DNA of 9,075 nucleotides, taken from Cyanobacteria bacterium UBA11370. Its GTDB lineage: Bacteria; Cyanobacteriota; Cyanobacteriia; Cyanobacteriales; Coleofasciculaceae. The translations under genes were made by a program, and so were the position numbers. The notes under the pieces were generated by a model. The model worked only from the letters and a program-made list of their open reading frames with translations, was not told the DNA's origin and ran no database searches. Of the stretch, positions 1 to 5,806 are shown piece after piece; position 1 is the first letter of the stretch, and each line of letters starts with the position of its first letter. The stretch spans positions 1-9,075 of the forward strand of contig DNGI01000382.1 of assembly GCA_003486645.1 (NCBI GenBank), written 5' to 3'.

Positions 1-41
1 CCCCCTGCCCCCTTGCCTTCTTCCTCCCCACTCCCCACTCA
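1..41. repeat. C-rich pyrimidine tract at the left edge
   Basis: An almost pure pyrimidine stretch with near-repeats of CTCCCCA lies just beyond the stop codon of the DUF2811-like gene. Such low-complexity C/T tracts are common between genes in filamentous cyanobacteria. The G-rich tract near 952-1009 is its counterpart in the opposite orientation. No function is evident, and the tract may continue outside the window. Confidence 0.5.
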
Positions 42-42
42 A

Positions 43-267
43 TCAGACAGGATACTGAAAGAGCGATTCTAGGTAGACACGAGCGCAGGCGCGATAACTC
101 TGGGATGCTTCTGGTGTCTTACCATTTCCATTTTGAAGCAAAAACAGTGATAAGGCTGCTGCAAAGACCCGATCTTGATCCCAATTTGGATGGGTTTCCA
201 GGTAGCGCTTGAGGGAGTCATATAGGTCTTCAGGAATTTCTGCCAGGATGCTGACGGTTGCGTTCAT
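43..267 (-). CDS. DUF2811-like small conserved cyanobacterial protein
   Basis: This encodes a 74-residue soluble protein beginning MNATVSILAEIPEDLYDSL, which I recognise as resembling the cyanobacterial DUF2811 family. Its function is unknown. Short helices are suggested by EDLYDSLKRYLETHP (about residues 11-25) and by DRVFAAALSLFLLQNG (about 30-45). There are no catalytic motifs, signal peptide or membrane segments. The open frame extends upstream to 360, but I chose the ATG at 267 because an ACGAGGT Shine-Dalgarno sequence lies about 6 bases before it and the family-like sequence begins there. The 31 residues upstream look like translated leader. The size and the ESLF-type C-terminal tail suggest a complete protein. 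It is the only gene left of the repeat-rich gap and is transcribed away from it. Confidence 0.8.
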   Translation of the reverse strand: MNATVSILAEIPEDLYDSLKRYLETHPNWDQDRVFAAALSLFLLQNGNGKTPEASQSYRACARVYLESLFQYPV

Positions 268-336
268 AGTTACCTCGTGTTTGATAGGGTGTTGGGACAA
301 AGCCACCTTATTCAGTTGCGCCTTTGGAAGTTGGCT

Positions 337-342
337 AGTATA
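337..342 (-). promoter_or_regulatory. Candidate -10 box for the DUF2811-like gene
   Basis: On the minus strand this reads TATACT, one base from the sigma-70 consensus TATAAT, about 70 bases upstream of the ATG at 267. The -35 hexamer at a 17-base spacing (TTCATT) is poor, so this would be a -10-dominated promoter, as is common in cyanobacteria. This is inference from sequence alone. Confidence 0.3.
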
Positions 343-531
343 GCTGAAAGCTGGCGACAAATGAACTTGGAAAAAGCACCCACTTCTACTGCCGCTTTTG
401 CTTTTCTCAAATCCACTGTTTAAATCAGTGATAGCGTGATCAGTTACCAGTGACCAGGCGTAGGGTGGAGGATTTTAACCTGCCACCGACACCTACCACT
501 AATCCATTAGCGGTTTTCAGGTTTCAGTTTT

Positions 532-616
532 CAGTGAACGCTGATGTAATCGGGAACACACTTACCCAAGAATAAAGACCGAACAGGTCACTGTTCACTG
601 TTGACGGGTCACTGTT
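532..616. repeat. Short dispersed repeats of the CACTGTT type
   Basis: GGTCACTGTT occurs at 586-595 and again at 607-616, offset by 21 bases, with a third TTCACTGTT at 594-602 between them. The inverted form CAGTGAAC is at 532-539 and matches GTTCACTG at 593-600, so the region could fold into a hairpin. Related CAGTTACCAGTGACCAG sequence lies slightly upstream (about 440-456). This pattern resembles the short tandemly repeated repetitive sequences of filamentous cyanobacteria. A function is not known. Confidence 0.55.
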
Positions 617-839
617 AAATAGGTTGGTCGCACTATTGTCGGCTGAGAGGGGGTGGGGTTGTCAATGATGCGAAATGTTACAACCATGCTCAAAGTCCAA
701 AAATCTTTACGATAGCATAGGGGTTAGAGGTCAATCTTTGTTACATATCTTTACGTAAACTCAGTCCTTTACCCGTACTGAAGAGCCTGCTTAAGAAATC
801 CCCAGTAAGACGGGAAGGCTTGATCCTACCGTTCAGACC

Positions 840-913
840 TGTGGAAAACTAAGGGTAATTTGTGGAAAACAATTAAATAGGTGTGGAAACGCTGGGGAAT
901 CTGGTGGGGAAAA
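840..913. other. Row of DnaA-box-like sites, candidate oriC element
   Basis: TGTGGAAAA occurs at 840-848 and 861-869, TGTGGAAAC at 882-890, and TGGGGAAAA at 905-913. The first two are exact reverse complements of TTTTCCACA, the DnaA box reported for cyanobacterial origins, and the others differ by one base. All point the same way. The first three are exactly 21 bp apart, two helical turns, so bound proteins would sit on one face of the DNA. The fourth is 23 bp further on. Clustering of this kind is typical of replication origins or of DnaA-regulated promoters. Neither dnaA nor dnaN is in the window, so calling this oriC is inference. Confidence 0.5.
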
Positions 914-951
914 CTGGGGCGAAAGATAAGAATTGCAAACTGTTTTGTAGA

Positions 952-1009
952 GACTGGGGAGGGATGGGGGGAGGGGGAGAGAGGGAGAGGGGGAGAGGAG
1001 GAGAGGCGG
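952..1009 (+). repeat. G-rich purine tract with a G-quadruplex motif
   Basis: The plus strand is almost entirely G and A here. Positions 956-977 hold four G-runs (GGGG, GGG, GGGGGG, GGGGG) separated by loops of only one or two bases (A, AT, A), which fits a stable intramolecular G-quadruplex. The rest is a GGGAGAG-like heptamer-flavoured run. The tract lies about 40 bases beyond the DnaA-box row. Confidence 0.6.
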
Positions 1010-1032
1010 ATTTTTGCTAATGGTTAACAGCA

Positions 1033-1053
1033 ATTAGCCATTAGCAATTAGCC
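1033..1053 (+). repeat. Heptameric short tandem repeat, ATTAGCC x3
   Basis: Three consecutive heptamers read ATTAGCC, ATTAGCA, ATTAGCC. Tandem heptamers between genes are a hallmark of filamentous cyanobacterial genomes (short tandemly repeated repetitive sequences). The array is short and no role is evident. Confidence 0.6.
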
Positions 1054-1129
1054 TTTATTCATCCTTAAAGTGACTCGGTATGTGTTATTGAAACTGTGAC
1101 AGAATTCCTCTTCCAGAATCCTTGCATCC

Positions 1130-1155
1130 ATTAGCGCAGCGGCGCGTAGCGCAAT
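1130..1155. repeat. GC-rich palindromic element beyond the HD-GYP gene
   Basis: TAGCGCA occurs twice (1132-1138 and 1147-1153). The flanks ATT-A-GCGC and GCGC-AAT can pair with one bulged base, with two further C-G pairs inside. It sits 18 bases past the stop codon of the minus-strand HD-GYP gene, so it could act in 3'-end formation, but no T-run follows it on the minus strand. It resembles the small GC-rich palindromes scattered through cyanobacterial genomes. That it is dispersed genome-wide is inference. Confidence 0.4.
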
Positions 1156-1173
1156 CCAAAATGGTATGAGTTT

Positions 1174-2871
1174 TTAAGCTACAGAATGAGCGTCTACTGT
1201 TAGGGTGTGTCCTAAAACGCTAAAAACGTGGCGTTGCTCAAATAAGTCTACTAAGTCACTGTTGATTTTGTTTTTGGCAGCTTCTTGGTGCAGGATTTTG
1301 AGTGCGGTTTCGATGGGTAGGCGACGCTTGTAGGGGCGATCGCTAGCGGTGAGGGCATCGTAAATATCGGCAACAGTGAGCATTTGGGTTTGGATAGAAA
1401 TTTCTTCTTGTTTTAAGCCTTGGGGGTAGCCAGTGCCATCCAATTTTTCGTGATGTCCATAGGCAATAGTGGGCACATTTTTAAGGTGCTTTGTCCAAGG
1501 AATTCGTTTGAGAAAGTGGTAAGTGTGAGTAACGTGAGCTTCAATCCCTGAGCGTTCTTGGGGTGTTAAGTTTCCTTTCGGAACTAATAATTGAACCATC
1601 TCTTCTTCGGTGATTAGGGGCTTGTTGACTCCATCAATATCTCGATAGGTATATTGAGATAAGGCTGATAGTTGAGCAGCAGTTTCTTCAGAAAATGCCT
1701 GAAAATCTCTCCTCAACAAAACTTCGGGTTCATTCAGTTTTTGGACTAGATCACGGTAGTAATTGAGAGTTTCAATCGCTTGAGCTAACTGGTTATTAAA
1801 TTTTTCGAGGTGTTGGCAGTGGGGACAGTCTGATGATTCAGGGTTATCACTATGAGTGTGACTGGGATGTTCAATTAAATACTTGAATTTTTTTTGAGCG
1901 CAATCCATTTCTGCGGTGCGTTGTGCTAAAGCAAAGCGATGCAGAATTACGTCTAATTGTTGAGGATAAAGTTTTTTCCGTTTCCCTAAAATTGCTTCGG
2001 GAACGCCCACTTTCCCAAAGTCGTGTAATAGGGCGGCATACCGAACTTCTCGAATTTGGCGCTCATTTAAATGAATGGATCGCAGTGGACCAATAGTAAT
2101 AGAACTCGCCTCTTCACCTAGGCGCACGGTGAGTTCTGCAACTCGTTCTGAATGACCGGATGTGCTGGGATCTCGCGTTTCAATAATCTGAACAGAAGCT
2201 TTAACAAACCCTTCAAATAGATTCTCAATACTTTGTTGGAGGTGATTTCGTTCAATAGAAATTGCAGCTTGAGAAGCAAGCGATCGCACAACGCGTTCTT
2301 CCCAATCTGAATAAGGCTGAGTTGCGTCTAAAGCATTCTCTGTTGTAAAGAGAATATCAGACTTTACTTTGCGATTAATTAACTGTAGAACGCCAATAAT
2401 TTCTCCCTCTGGTTCTTGCATGGGCAAGACCAATACTGAGCAAGTGCGATAAGGCATGGAGGTATCAAAACTGCGGTCTAGTTCATAAGGAACCTCTGGT
2501 GGTAAGTTATACGCATCCGATAAATTTAAGCTTTCTCCAGTTAGAGCCACATATCCTGCAAGACTTTTTGGAGTTAGAGGCATTACAAATTCATGAAAAG
2601 GAGTGTTGGGTAAAGAATCATTCTGTGCTACTTTGAAGACCAACTTAGGAACGGTATGGCTACGGTCTACAAGGTAAACACTCCCTGCATCACTACAAGT
2701 AATTTCTCGGCTTTTAGATAAAATAAGATTTAGTAATTCCTCCAAATCGTTACTACTAGAGAGAGCAGTACCAATGGCTAATAATTGCTCAACGAGTTCG
2801 ACTTTTTCACGAGATTCTTGTAACAGATCCTGACTATCAAGGGTGGTGATTGGGAAGGGTGAATTTCTCAT
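1174..2871 (-). CDS. GAF and HD-GYP domain protein, predicted c-di-GMP phosphodiesterase
   Basis: This 565-residue cytoplasmic protein should hydrolyse cyclic-di-GMP in response to a signal sensed by its N-terminal domain. A GAF domain covers about residues 25-210, and the HD-GYP catalytic domain about 225-530. Visible signature residues are E231 in ETRDPSTSGHSERV, H283-D284 in LLHDFGKVGVPE, H446, H473-H474-E475 in HHEKLDGTGYP (the GYP motif ends at P483), and D502 in ADIYDALTASDRPY. All expected metal-ligand positions appear present, so it is probably active. Between the HD and GYP parts is an insertion of roughly 135 residues (about 300-435) containing H335, H338, H340, C349, C352 and H354, which could bind a metal. 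There is no membrane segment, so it is a soluble sensor enzyme. The ATG at 2871 lacks a clear Shine-Dalgarno sequence, as is common in cyanobacteria. It is divergent from the BON gene and has no operon partner. The GAF ligand is unknown. Confidence 0.92.
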   Translation of the reverse strand: MRNSPFPITTLDSQDLLQESREKVELVEQLLAIGTALSSSNDLEELLNLILSKSREITCSDAGSVYLVDRSHTVPKLVFKVAQNDSLPNTPFHEFVMPLTPKSLAGYVALTGESLNLSDAYNLPPEVPYELDRSFDTSMPYRTCSVLVLPMQEPEGEIIGVLQLINRKVKSDILFTTENALDATQPYSDWEERVVRSLASQAAISIERNHLQQSIENLFEGFVKASVQIIETRDPSTSGHSERVAELTVRLGEEASSITIGPLRSIHLNERQIREVRYAALLHDFGKVGVPEAILGKRKKLYPQQLDVILHRFALAQRTAEMDCAQKKFKYLIEHPSHTHSDNPESSDCPHCQHLEKFNNQLAQAIETLNYYRDLVQKLNEPEVLLRRDFQAFSEETAAQLSALSQYTYRDIDGVNKPLITEEEMVQLLVPKGNLTPQERSGIEAHVTHTYHFLKRIPWTKHLKNVPTIAYGHHEKLDGTGYPQGLKQEEISIQTQMLTVADIYDALTASDRPYKRRLPIETALKILHQEAAKNKINSDLVDLFEQRHVFSVLGHTLTVDAHSVA

Positions 2872-3080
2872 AAATTTTCAAAAGATAAAATAACAAGGTT
2901 GCAATTTTCTAGTGAGTTTACGCTTTTCTACTGAAAGTCGTGAACTACTCATTTATGAGCCATATATTTATCTTTATTGGAACCAGATTTAGGTGAATGG
3001 GTAAATTCAGGGTACATCCAGTATATTCATTCAATTTAGCAAATCAATCAGCCAAATATCGTATTTTTATTTGGGGTTAG

Positions 3081-3118
3081 GTCTGTTATTTATTTTTGGA
3101 TAAAGATAAATAACGGAT
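3081..3118 (+). other. Long hairpin, 17-bp stem with GGAT loop
   Basis: Bases 3081-3097 pair with 3102-3118, leaving the four-base loop GGAT. The stem has 17 pairs, of which three are G-U (3081-3118, 3084-3115, 3094-3105) and none is a mismatch. The core GTTATTTA/TAAATAAC is perfect. The G-U pairs work only in the plus-strand transcript, since they become C-A mismatches on the minus strand, so the RNA, if any, should be read left to right. It lies far from both flanking genes and has no following T-run. It may be part of a small RNA, a long leader or a small palindromic repeat. Confidence 0.45.
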
Positions 3119-3788
3119 TGAACTCGAACAGGAAATCGAGGAACAAAAACCACAGGATGTTAGGAGTGATTTTTAATATCGGTCAGAGAAAAATAGACGG
3201 GGTAAGGCGGAATTATGATTATTGAACATTGGGATTGAACTGAGTTGTCTAGCAGCAGATAAAACTCCATTAAAAAATTAAAAAGGTAGGGATTTCTCTC
3301 TAGTTAGCCTCTTGAGTGACTAGTAAGTAATCCGTGAATGTCTAGATCACAGCTTATCTGGAATCAATGCAAAGAACTAAATAACTACGGGTCAATTATT
3401 TACGTCATGCGGCACTAGTCCCAGATACCCATGAATAGGATATGAAATCATTATTCAATACCTGGAGGTGAAAGTCCGGAAATTCAGGGAAACATTTTAT
3501 TTTAAACACGATTAGCGCGTGAATCGGGTGTCTCCAAATTCTGAGCTACATCTGCATCAGAATCTAGCGCATACTGTTTAAACTTGTTAATAAACGGTAC
3601 GCAAGAACTAGATAGAGTTAAGCTAATAGCCGTTGACGACACTGAACTGGCTTGAGTCCATACCCCCTAAGACTTATTTCTCTGAGCTGATGATTAATTC
3701 ATTCCCATCTGAGTAAATTAGGATCTGTCACCTGAAATAAACGGTGCATTGTAGGGCTTTAAATTGAAAGCTAATAAATTTCTAACTT

Positions 3789-3794
3789 AGGAGG
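3789..3794 (+). promoter_or_regulatory. Strong Shine-Dalgarno sequence deciding the GTG start
   Basis: AGGAGG stands 10 bases before the GTG at 3805. This supports initiation at GTG with the lipoprotein signal peptide directly after it. Confidence 0.8.
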
Positions 3795-3804
3795 AAATAA
3801 AAAA

Positions 3805-4275
3805 GTGAAAAGATTAACTATCTTGCTAATCAGTGGTGTCTTGTTGTTTGGAGCAGCCGCTTGTGATAGCGCCAGAACAAGTACCAATGCTCCGGTTTCA
3901 ACTCAAGACAATCCAGAGGCACCAGAGGCAGAAGAGGCTCGTCAAAACAAAGAAGATGCAACGGATGAAGTCCGCAGAAAGCAGCTTAATTCTGATATTC
4001 GAGCCAATGAGGAGCGCAATAATGCTTTTAATGAAGGTAGCGCAACGGATAGAGATGATGACAGTATTGCTAGTGAAGTTCGCAGCAAACTAGAAGCAAA
4101 TCTTCCAGCGAGTGCCTTGGTTGTTGAAGCTGAAGATGGCACGGTAAGTGTAGGAGGAACGGTTCCAACGCAGGAGCAATATGACAGGATTGAAACCTTA
4201 GCCAAGGAAATTAAAGGGGTTCAGGCTGTTAATGTTAAGGTGAAAGTGGCTCCTGCAAAACCGGAAGGAAGTTAA
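3805..4275 (+). CDS. BON-domain lipoprotein
   Basis: This encodes a 156-residue predicted lipoprotein. Residues 1-19 form a signal peptide (basic MKR, hydrophobic LTILLISGVLLFG) ending in an AAAC lipobox, so C20 is the likely lipidated residue. The lipobox lacks the usual Leu at -3, which makes lipidation likely but not certain. Residues 21-82 are a highly charged linker rich in Glu, Asp, Arg and Asn. Residues 85-148 match a BON domain: the IASEVRSKLEANLP helix, VVEAEDGTVSVGGTVPT with the conserved Gly pair, then a helix and the VQAVNVKVKV strand. BON domains are thought to bind membranes or envelope partners, as in the OsmY family of osmotic-stress proteins, but OsmY has two BON domains and this has one. 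It starts with GTG after a strong AGGAGG. It lies 411 bases ahead of the DUF2382 pair on the same strand. A stress or envelope role is inference. Confidence 0.85.
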   Translation: MKRLTILLISGVLLFGAAACDSARTSTNAPVSTQDNPEAPEAEEARQNKEDATDEVRRKQLNSDIRANEERNNAFNEGSATDRDDDSIASEVRSKLEANLPASALVVEAEDGTVSVGGTVPTQEQYDRIETLAKEIKGVQAVNVKVKVAPAKPEGS

Positions 4276-4289
4276 TTCCATGTTGACCT

Positions 4290-4306
4290 AAAGTTGCTAC
4301 AACTTT
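4290..4306 (+). terminator. Small hairpin just past the BON gene, weak terminator candidate
   Basis: AAAGTTG pairs perfectly with CAACTTT around a CTA loop, 14 bases after the stop codon. There is no U-tract downstream, so classic factor-independent termination is doubtful. It may instead protect the mRNA 3' end. Confidence 0.25.
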
Positions 4307-4517
4307 GAAGGCACAAAGAAGCAGTAAAAGGGGACAAATAGGTAGCAATAAATTAGGAAATTTGGAACTGAGCAGTCTATTTGATTTGTGACTCTATACT
4401 TTAAGTAAGGAAACAGAATAGTTCAGAATTCATTTAGACTTGCTCTAACTCTATCACGATATTAATTAATTGAGGTCAATAATCTGACTAAATTTATTGA
4501 ATAGATTATTATTTTTA

Positions 4518-4527
4518 GACATATGTC
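4518..4527. promoter_or_regulatory. Palindrome GACATATGTC, possible operator
   Basis: This is a perfect 10-base palindrome in the AT-rich leader, about 160 bases before the first DUF2382 gene. Palindromes of this size suit a dimeric regulator but also occur by chance. No family-specific operator was recognised. Confidence 0.2.
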
Positions 4528-4641
4528 GATTTTAATTCTTAGTATGAAGACTGATAGTCGAGGATTTCATGATTAAAAAGATTGAGTTTTGGAATAATCA
4601 AAATATGCCATTCGAGAGATAAATATGAAAACTATTTTTTC

Positions 4642-4647
4642 TACAAT
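4642..4647 (+). promoter_or_regulatory. Candidate -10 box (TACAAT) for the PRC/DUF2382 gene
   Basis: TACAAT differs from TATAAT by one base and lies 40 bases before the ATG at 4687, which would give a leader of about 33 bases. No good -35 hexamer is found 16-18 bases upstream. An alternative sigma factor or activator is therefore possible. Confidence 0.3.
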
Positions 4648-4671
4648 TAAACAGTAGAACAAAGGCAAATT

Positions 4672-4677
4672 AAGGAG
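4672..4677 (+). promoter_or_regulatory. Shine-Dalgarno sequence AAGGAG
   Basis: AAGGAG lies 9 bases before the ATG at 4687 and fixes the start of the first DUF2382 gene. Confidence 0.75.
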
Positions 4678-4686
4678 AATAAGGTT

Positions 4687-5532
4687 ATGGCTCTTGTAAA
4701 GATTGCAGATGCTTATCCTAACTACAAGCAAGATATTTTTGCTGGTGATGACATCAAAGGATATGGTGTTTATACGGAAGGGGAAGAGAAGGTTGGTGAA
4801 GTTCATGATGCTCTTCTAGATGAGACAGGACGTTTCCGATATCTTGTAATTGATACGGGGTTTTGGGTTTTTGGAAAGAAAGTTTTGCTCCCGGTTGGTC
4901 GTGCGATGATGGATTACAATCAGCGTCGTGTTTATGTCACAGGTTTGACGAAAGAACAAGCGCAAAACTTGCCAGAGTACAACGACGACATGACTGTTAA
5001 TTATGACTACGAAGAACAAGTCAGAAATATTTACCGTACTCCTAGTGCAGGAACTACGACTACAGCGGCTCAAGCTACTACGTATAACCCCGATAGCTAC
5101 GATTATGATTATGAGCCTGCACTTTACGCAACAAATGAGCAGAATCATCAAAAACTCAAGCTGTATGAAGAGAGATTGGTTGCGAACAAAGAGCGTTATA
5201 AAGCTGGTGAAGTTGCTGTTGGGAAGCGGGTTGAAACTCAAACAGCACGGGTATCTGTTCCAGTGGAAAAAGAACGAGTTATCGTTGAGCGGACTACTCC
5301 TTCTAATGTAAGAGAAGTTACGCCTGGTGAAGCGGATTTCCGTGAAGGAGAAGTTGCTCGCATAGAAGTCTATGAAGAGTCCGCTGATATTCAGAAAAAA
5401 GCTTTTGTTCGGGAAGAAGTTTCTGTTAGAAAAGAAGTTGAACGGGATACGGTAGATGCGACAGAAACGGTTCGTCGTGAAGAGTTAGAAGTCGATGTTA
5501 ATGGCAAACCAATTGTTCAGAATAATCGCTAG
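4687..5532 (+). CDS. PRC-barrel and DUF2382 domain protein (YsnF-like stress protein)
   Basis: This is a 281-residue soluble protein with no signal peptide. Residues about 20-98 form a PRC-barrel (GYGVYTEGEEKVGEVHDALL, RYLVIDTG, KKVLLPVG), a small beta-barrel also found in RimM and photosynthetic reaction-centre H subunits. A Tyr/Asp/Thr-rich linker, including YDYDYE near 139-143, covers about 100-155. Residues about 158-270 match DUF2382, the domain of the Bacillus YsnF-type general stress protein. It shows two imperfect copies of an E..V....GEV.V.K.VE pattern, one at 160-202 and one at 221-268, each alternating acidic and basic residues. The biochemical role of DUF2382 is unknown. A close relative follows 274 bases downstream, and a BON lipoprotein precedes it. 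The strong AAGGAG supports the start. The stress role is inferred from family and context. Confidence 0.88.
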   Translation: MALVKIADAYPNYKQDIFAGDDIKGYGVYTEGEEKVGEVHDALLDETGRFRYLVIDTGFWVFGKKVLLPVGRAMMDYNQRRVYVTGLTKEQAQNLPEYNDDMTVNYDYEEQVRNIYRTPSAGTTTTAAQATTYNPDSYDYDYEPALYATNEQNHQKLKLYEERLVANKERYKAGEVAVGKRVETQTARVSVPVEKERVIVERTTPSNVREVTPGEADFREGEVARIEVYEESADIQKKAFVREEVSVRKEVERDTVDATETVRREELEVDVNGKPIVQNNR

Positions 5533-5604
5533 AATTTTGAGTAAAATCAAACTGTTTTAGTGGGTTTGTCAAGAGAATGACTAGAGTTAGAATAGGGATA
5601 ATTG

Positions 5605-5623
5605 TAATCCATCTGATGGATTA
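5605..5623. promoter_or_regulatory. Perfect 19-base dyad between the DUF2382 genes
   Basis: TAATCCATC and GATGGATTA form a perfect inverted repeat with 9-base arms around a single T. The one-base centre is too tight for an RNA hairpin terminator and no T-run follows, so a DNA operator for a dimeric regulator is the better reading. It lies 184 bases before the second DUF2382 gene. The regulator is unknown. Confidence 0.4.
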
Positions 5624-5675
5624 ATTGGAAAATACATCCTTATGTCTATTCTGACTCTTGAAGTCTTAGGATTGA

Positions 5676-5702
5676 TAGGTAATTGGTTAGCCAGATTGCC
5701 TA
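5676..5702 (+). other. Imperfect hairpin upstream of the second DUF2382 gene
   Basis: TAGGTAAT (5676-5683) pairs with ATTGCCTA (5695-5702) over 8 pairs including one G-U, with an 11-base loop. It could be a leader structure in the mRNA, but a stem of this size is only weak evidence. Confidence 0.2.
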
Positions 5703-5794
5703 ATCTATTAAACCTCTTCATTGATGCAGGTGAAGTCATAAATGGCTAGCCTGCAATTTTAAAATTTATTTTGCAAGTTATGAAAATTTAGATT

Positions 5795-5799
5795 AGGAG
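5795..5799 (+). promoter_or_regulatory. Shine-Dalgarno sequence AGGAG
   Basis: AGGAG lies 7 bases before the ATG at 5807 and supports that start for the second DUF2382 gene. Confidence 0.75.
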
Positions 5800-5806
5800 T
5801 AAGACA

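Larger units (their letters stand above)
268..1173. other. Long gene-free, repeat-rich intergenic region
   Basis: About 900 bases separate two minus-strand genes, and no credible reading frame lies between them. The region holds short repeats of the GGTCACTGTT type (586-616), a repeated ATCTTTACG (703-711 and 747-755, the second copy overlapping the palindrome TTTACGTAAA at 750-759), a row of DnaA-box-like sites (840-913), a G-rich tract (952-1009), ATTAGCC heptamers (1033-1053) and a GC-rich palindromic element (1130-1155). The density of signals suggests a regulatory or replication region and not a decayed gene. Confidence 0.75.
2872..3804. other. 933-base non-coding gap between divergent genes
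   Basis: No open frame of useful length or recognisable gene remnant is seen in this AT-rich stretch between the HD-GYP gene (minus) and the BON gene (plus). It must carry the promoters of both, but I cannot place either with confidence. A TTGACG hexamer at 3633-3638 has no convincing -10 partner. The outstanding element is the long hairpin at 3081-3118. The length is unusual for a simple divergent promoter region and leaves room for a small RNA or long 5' leaders. Confidence 0.6.
4276..4686. other. AT-rich 411-base spacer between BON and DUF2382 genes
   Basis: No gene is visible. Directly after the BON gene a 7-bp perfect stem (AAAGTTG/CAACTTT, 4290-4306, loop CTA) could stabilise or end the transcript, but no T-run follows. 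A 10-base palindrome GACATATGTC lies at 4518-4527, and a possible -10 box at 4642-4647 precedes the next gene. The spacer suggests separate transcription units. Confidence 0.5.

Noticed and set aside
268..360. 31-residue N-terminal extension of the DUF2811-like protein
   Set aside because: The extension has no family resemblance, and the internal ATG at 267 has a good GAGG sequence at proper spacing.
833..1033. 66-codon open frame on the minus strand
   Set aside because: Its Pro/Ser/Leu-rich product is just the translation of the pyrimidine strand of the G-rich tract and it also overlaps the DnaA-box row; no Shine-Dalgarno sequence or family resemblance.
3461..3500. GGAGGTGAAAGTCCGG, reminiscent of group II intron or ribozyme sequence
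   Set aside because: Only a short motif matches; no intron domain V hairpin, reverse transcriptase or conserved boundary was found nearby.
3538..3563. Inverted repeat ATTCTGA/TCAGAAT with a 12-base loop
   Set aside because: A 7-bp arm with a long loop is expected about once by chance in a gap of this size.
3633..3661. TTGACG as a -35 box for the BON gene
   Set aside because: No acceptable -10 hexamer occurs 16-19 bases downstream, and the position would be over 140 bases from the start codon.
3942..4205. Minus-strand frame opposite the BON gene
   Set aside because: It is the antisense shadow of a well-supported gene, with no Shine-Dalgarno sequence and a low-complexity Ser/Leu product.
4573..5241. 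Minus-strand frames opposite the first DUF2382 gene and its leader
   Set aside because: Both lie antisense to, or across the start of, a gene with clear PRC and DUF2382 domains and have no recognisable products.
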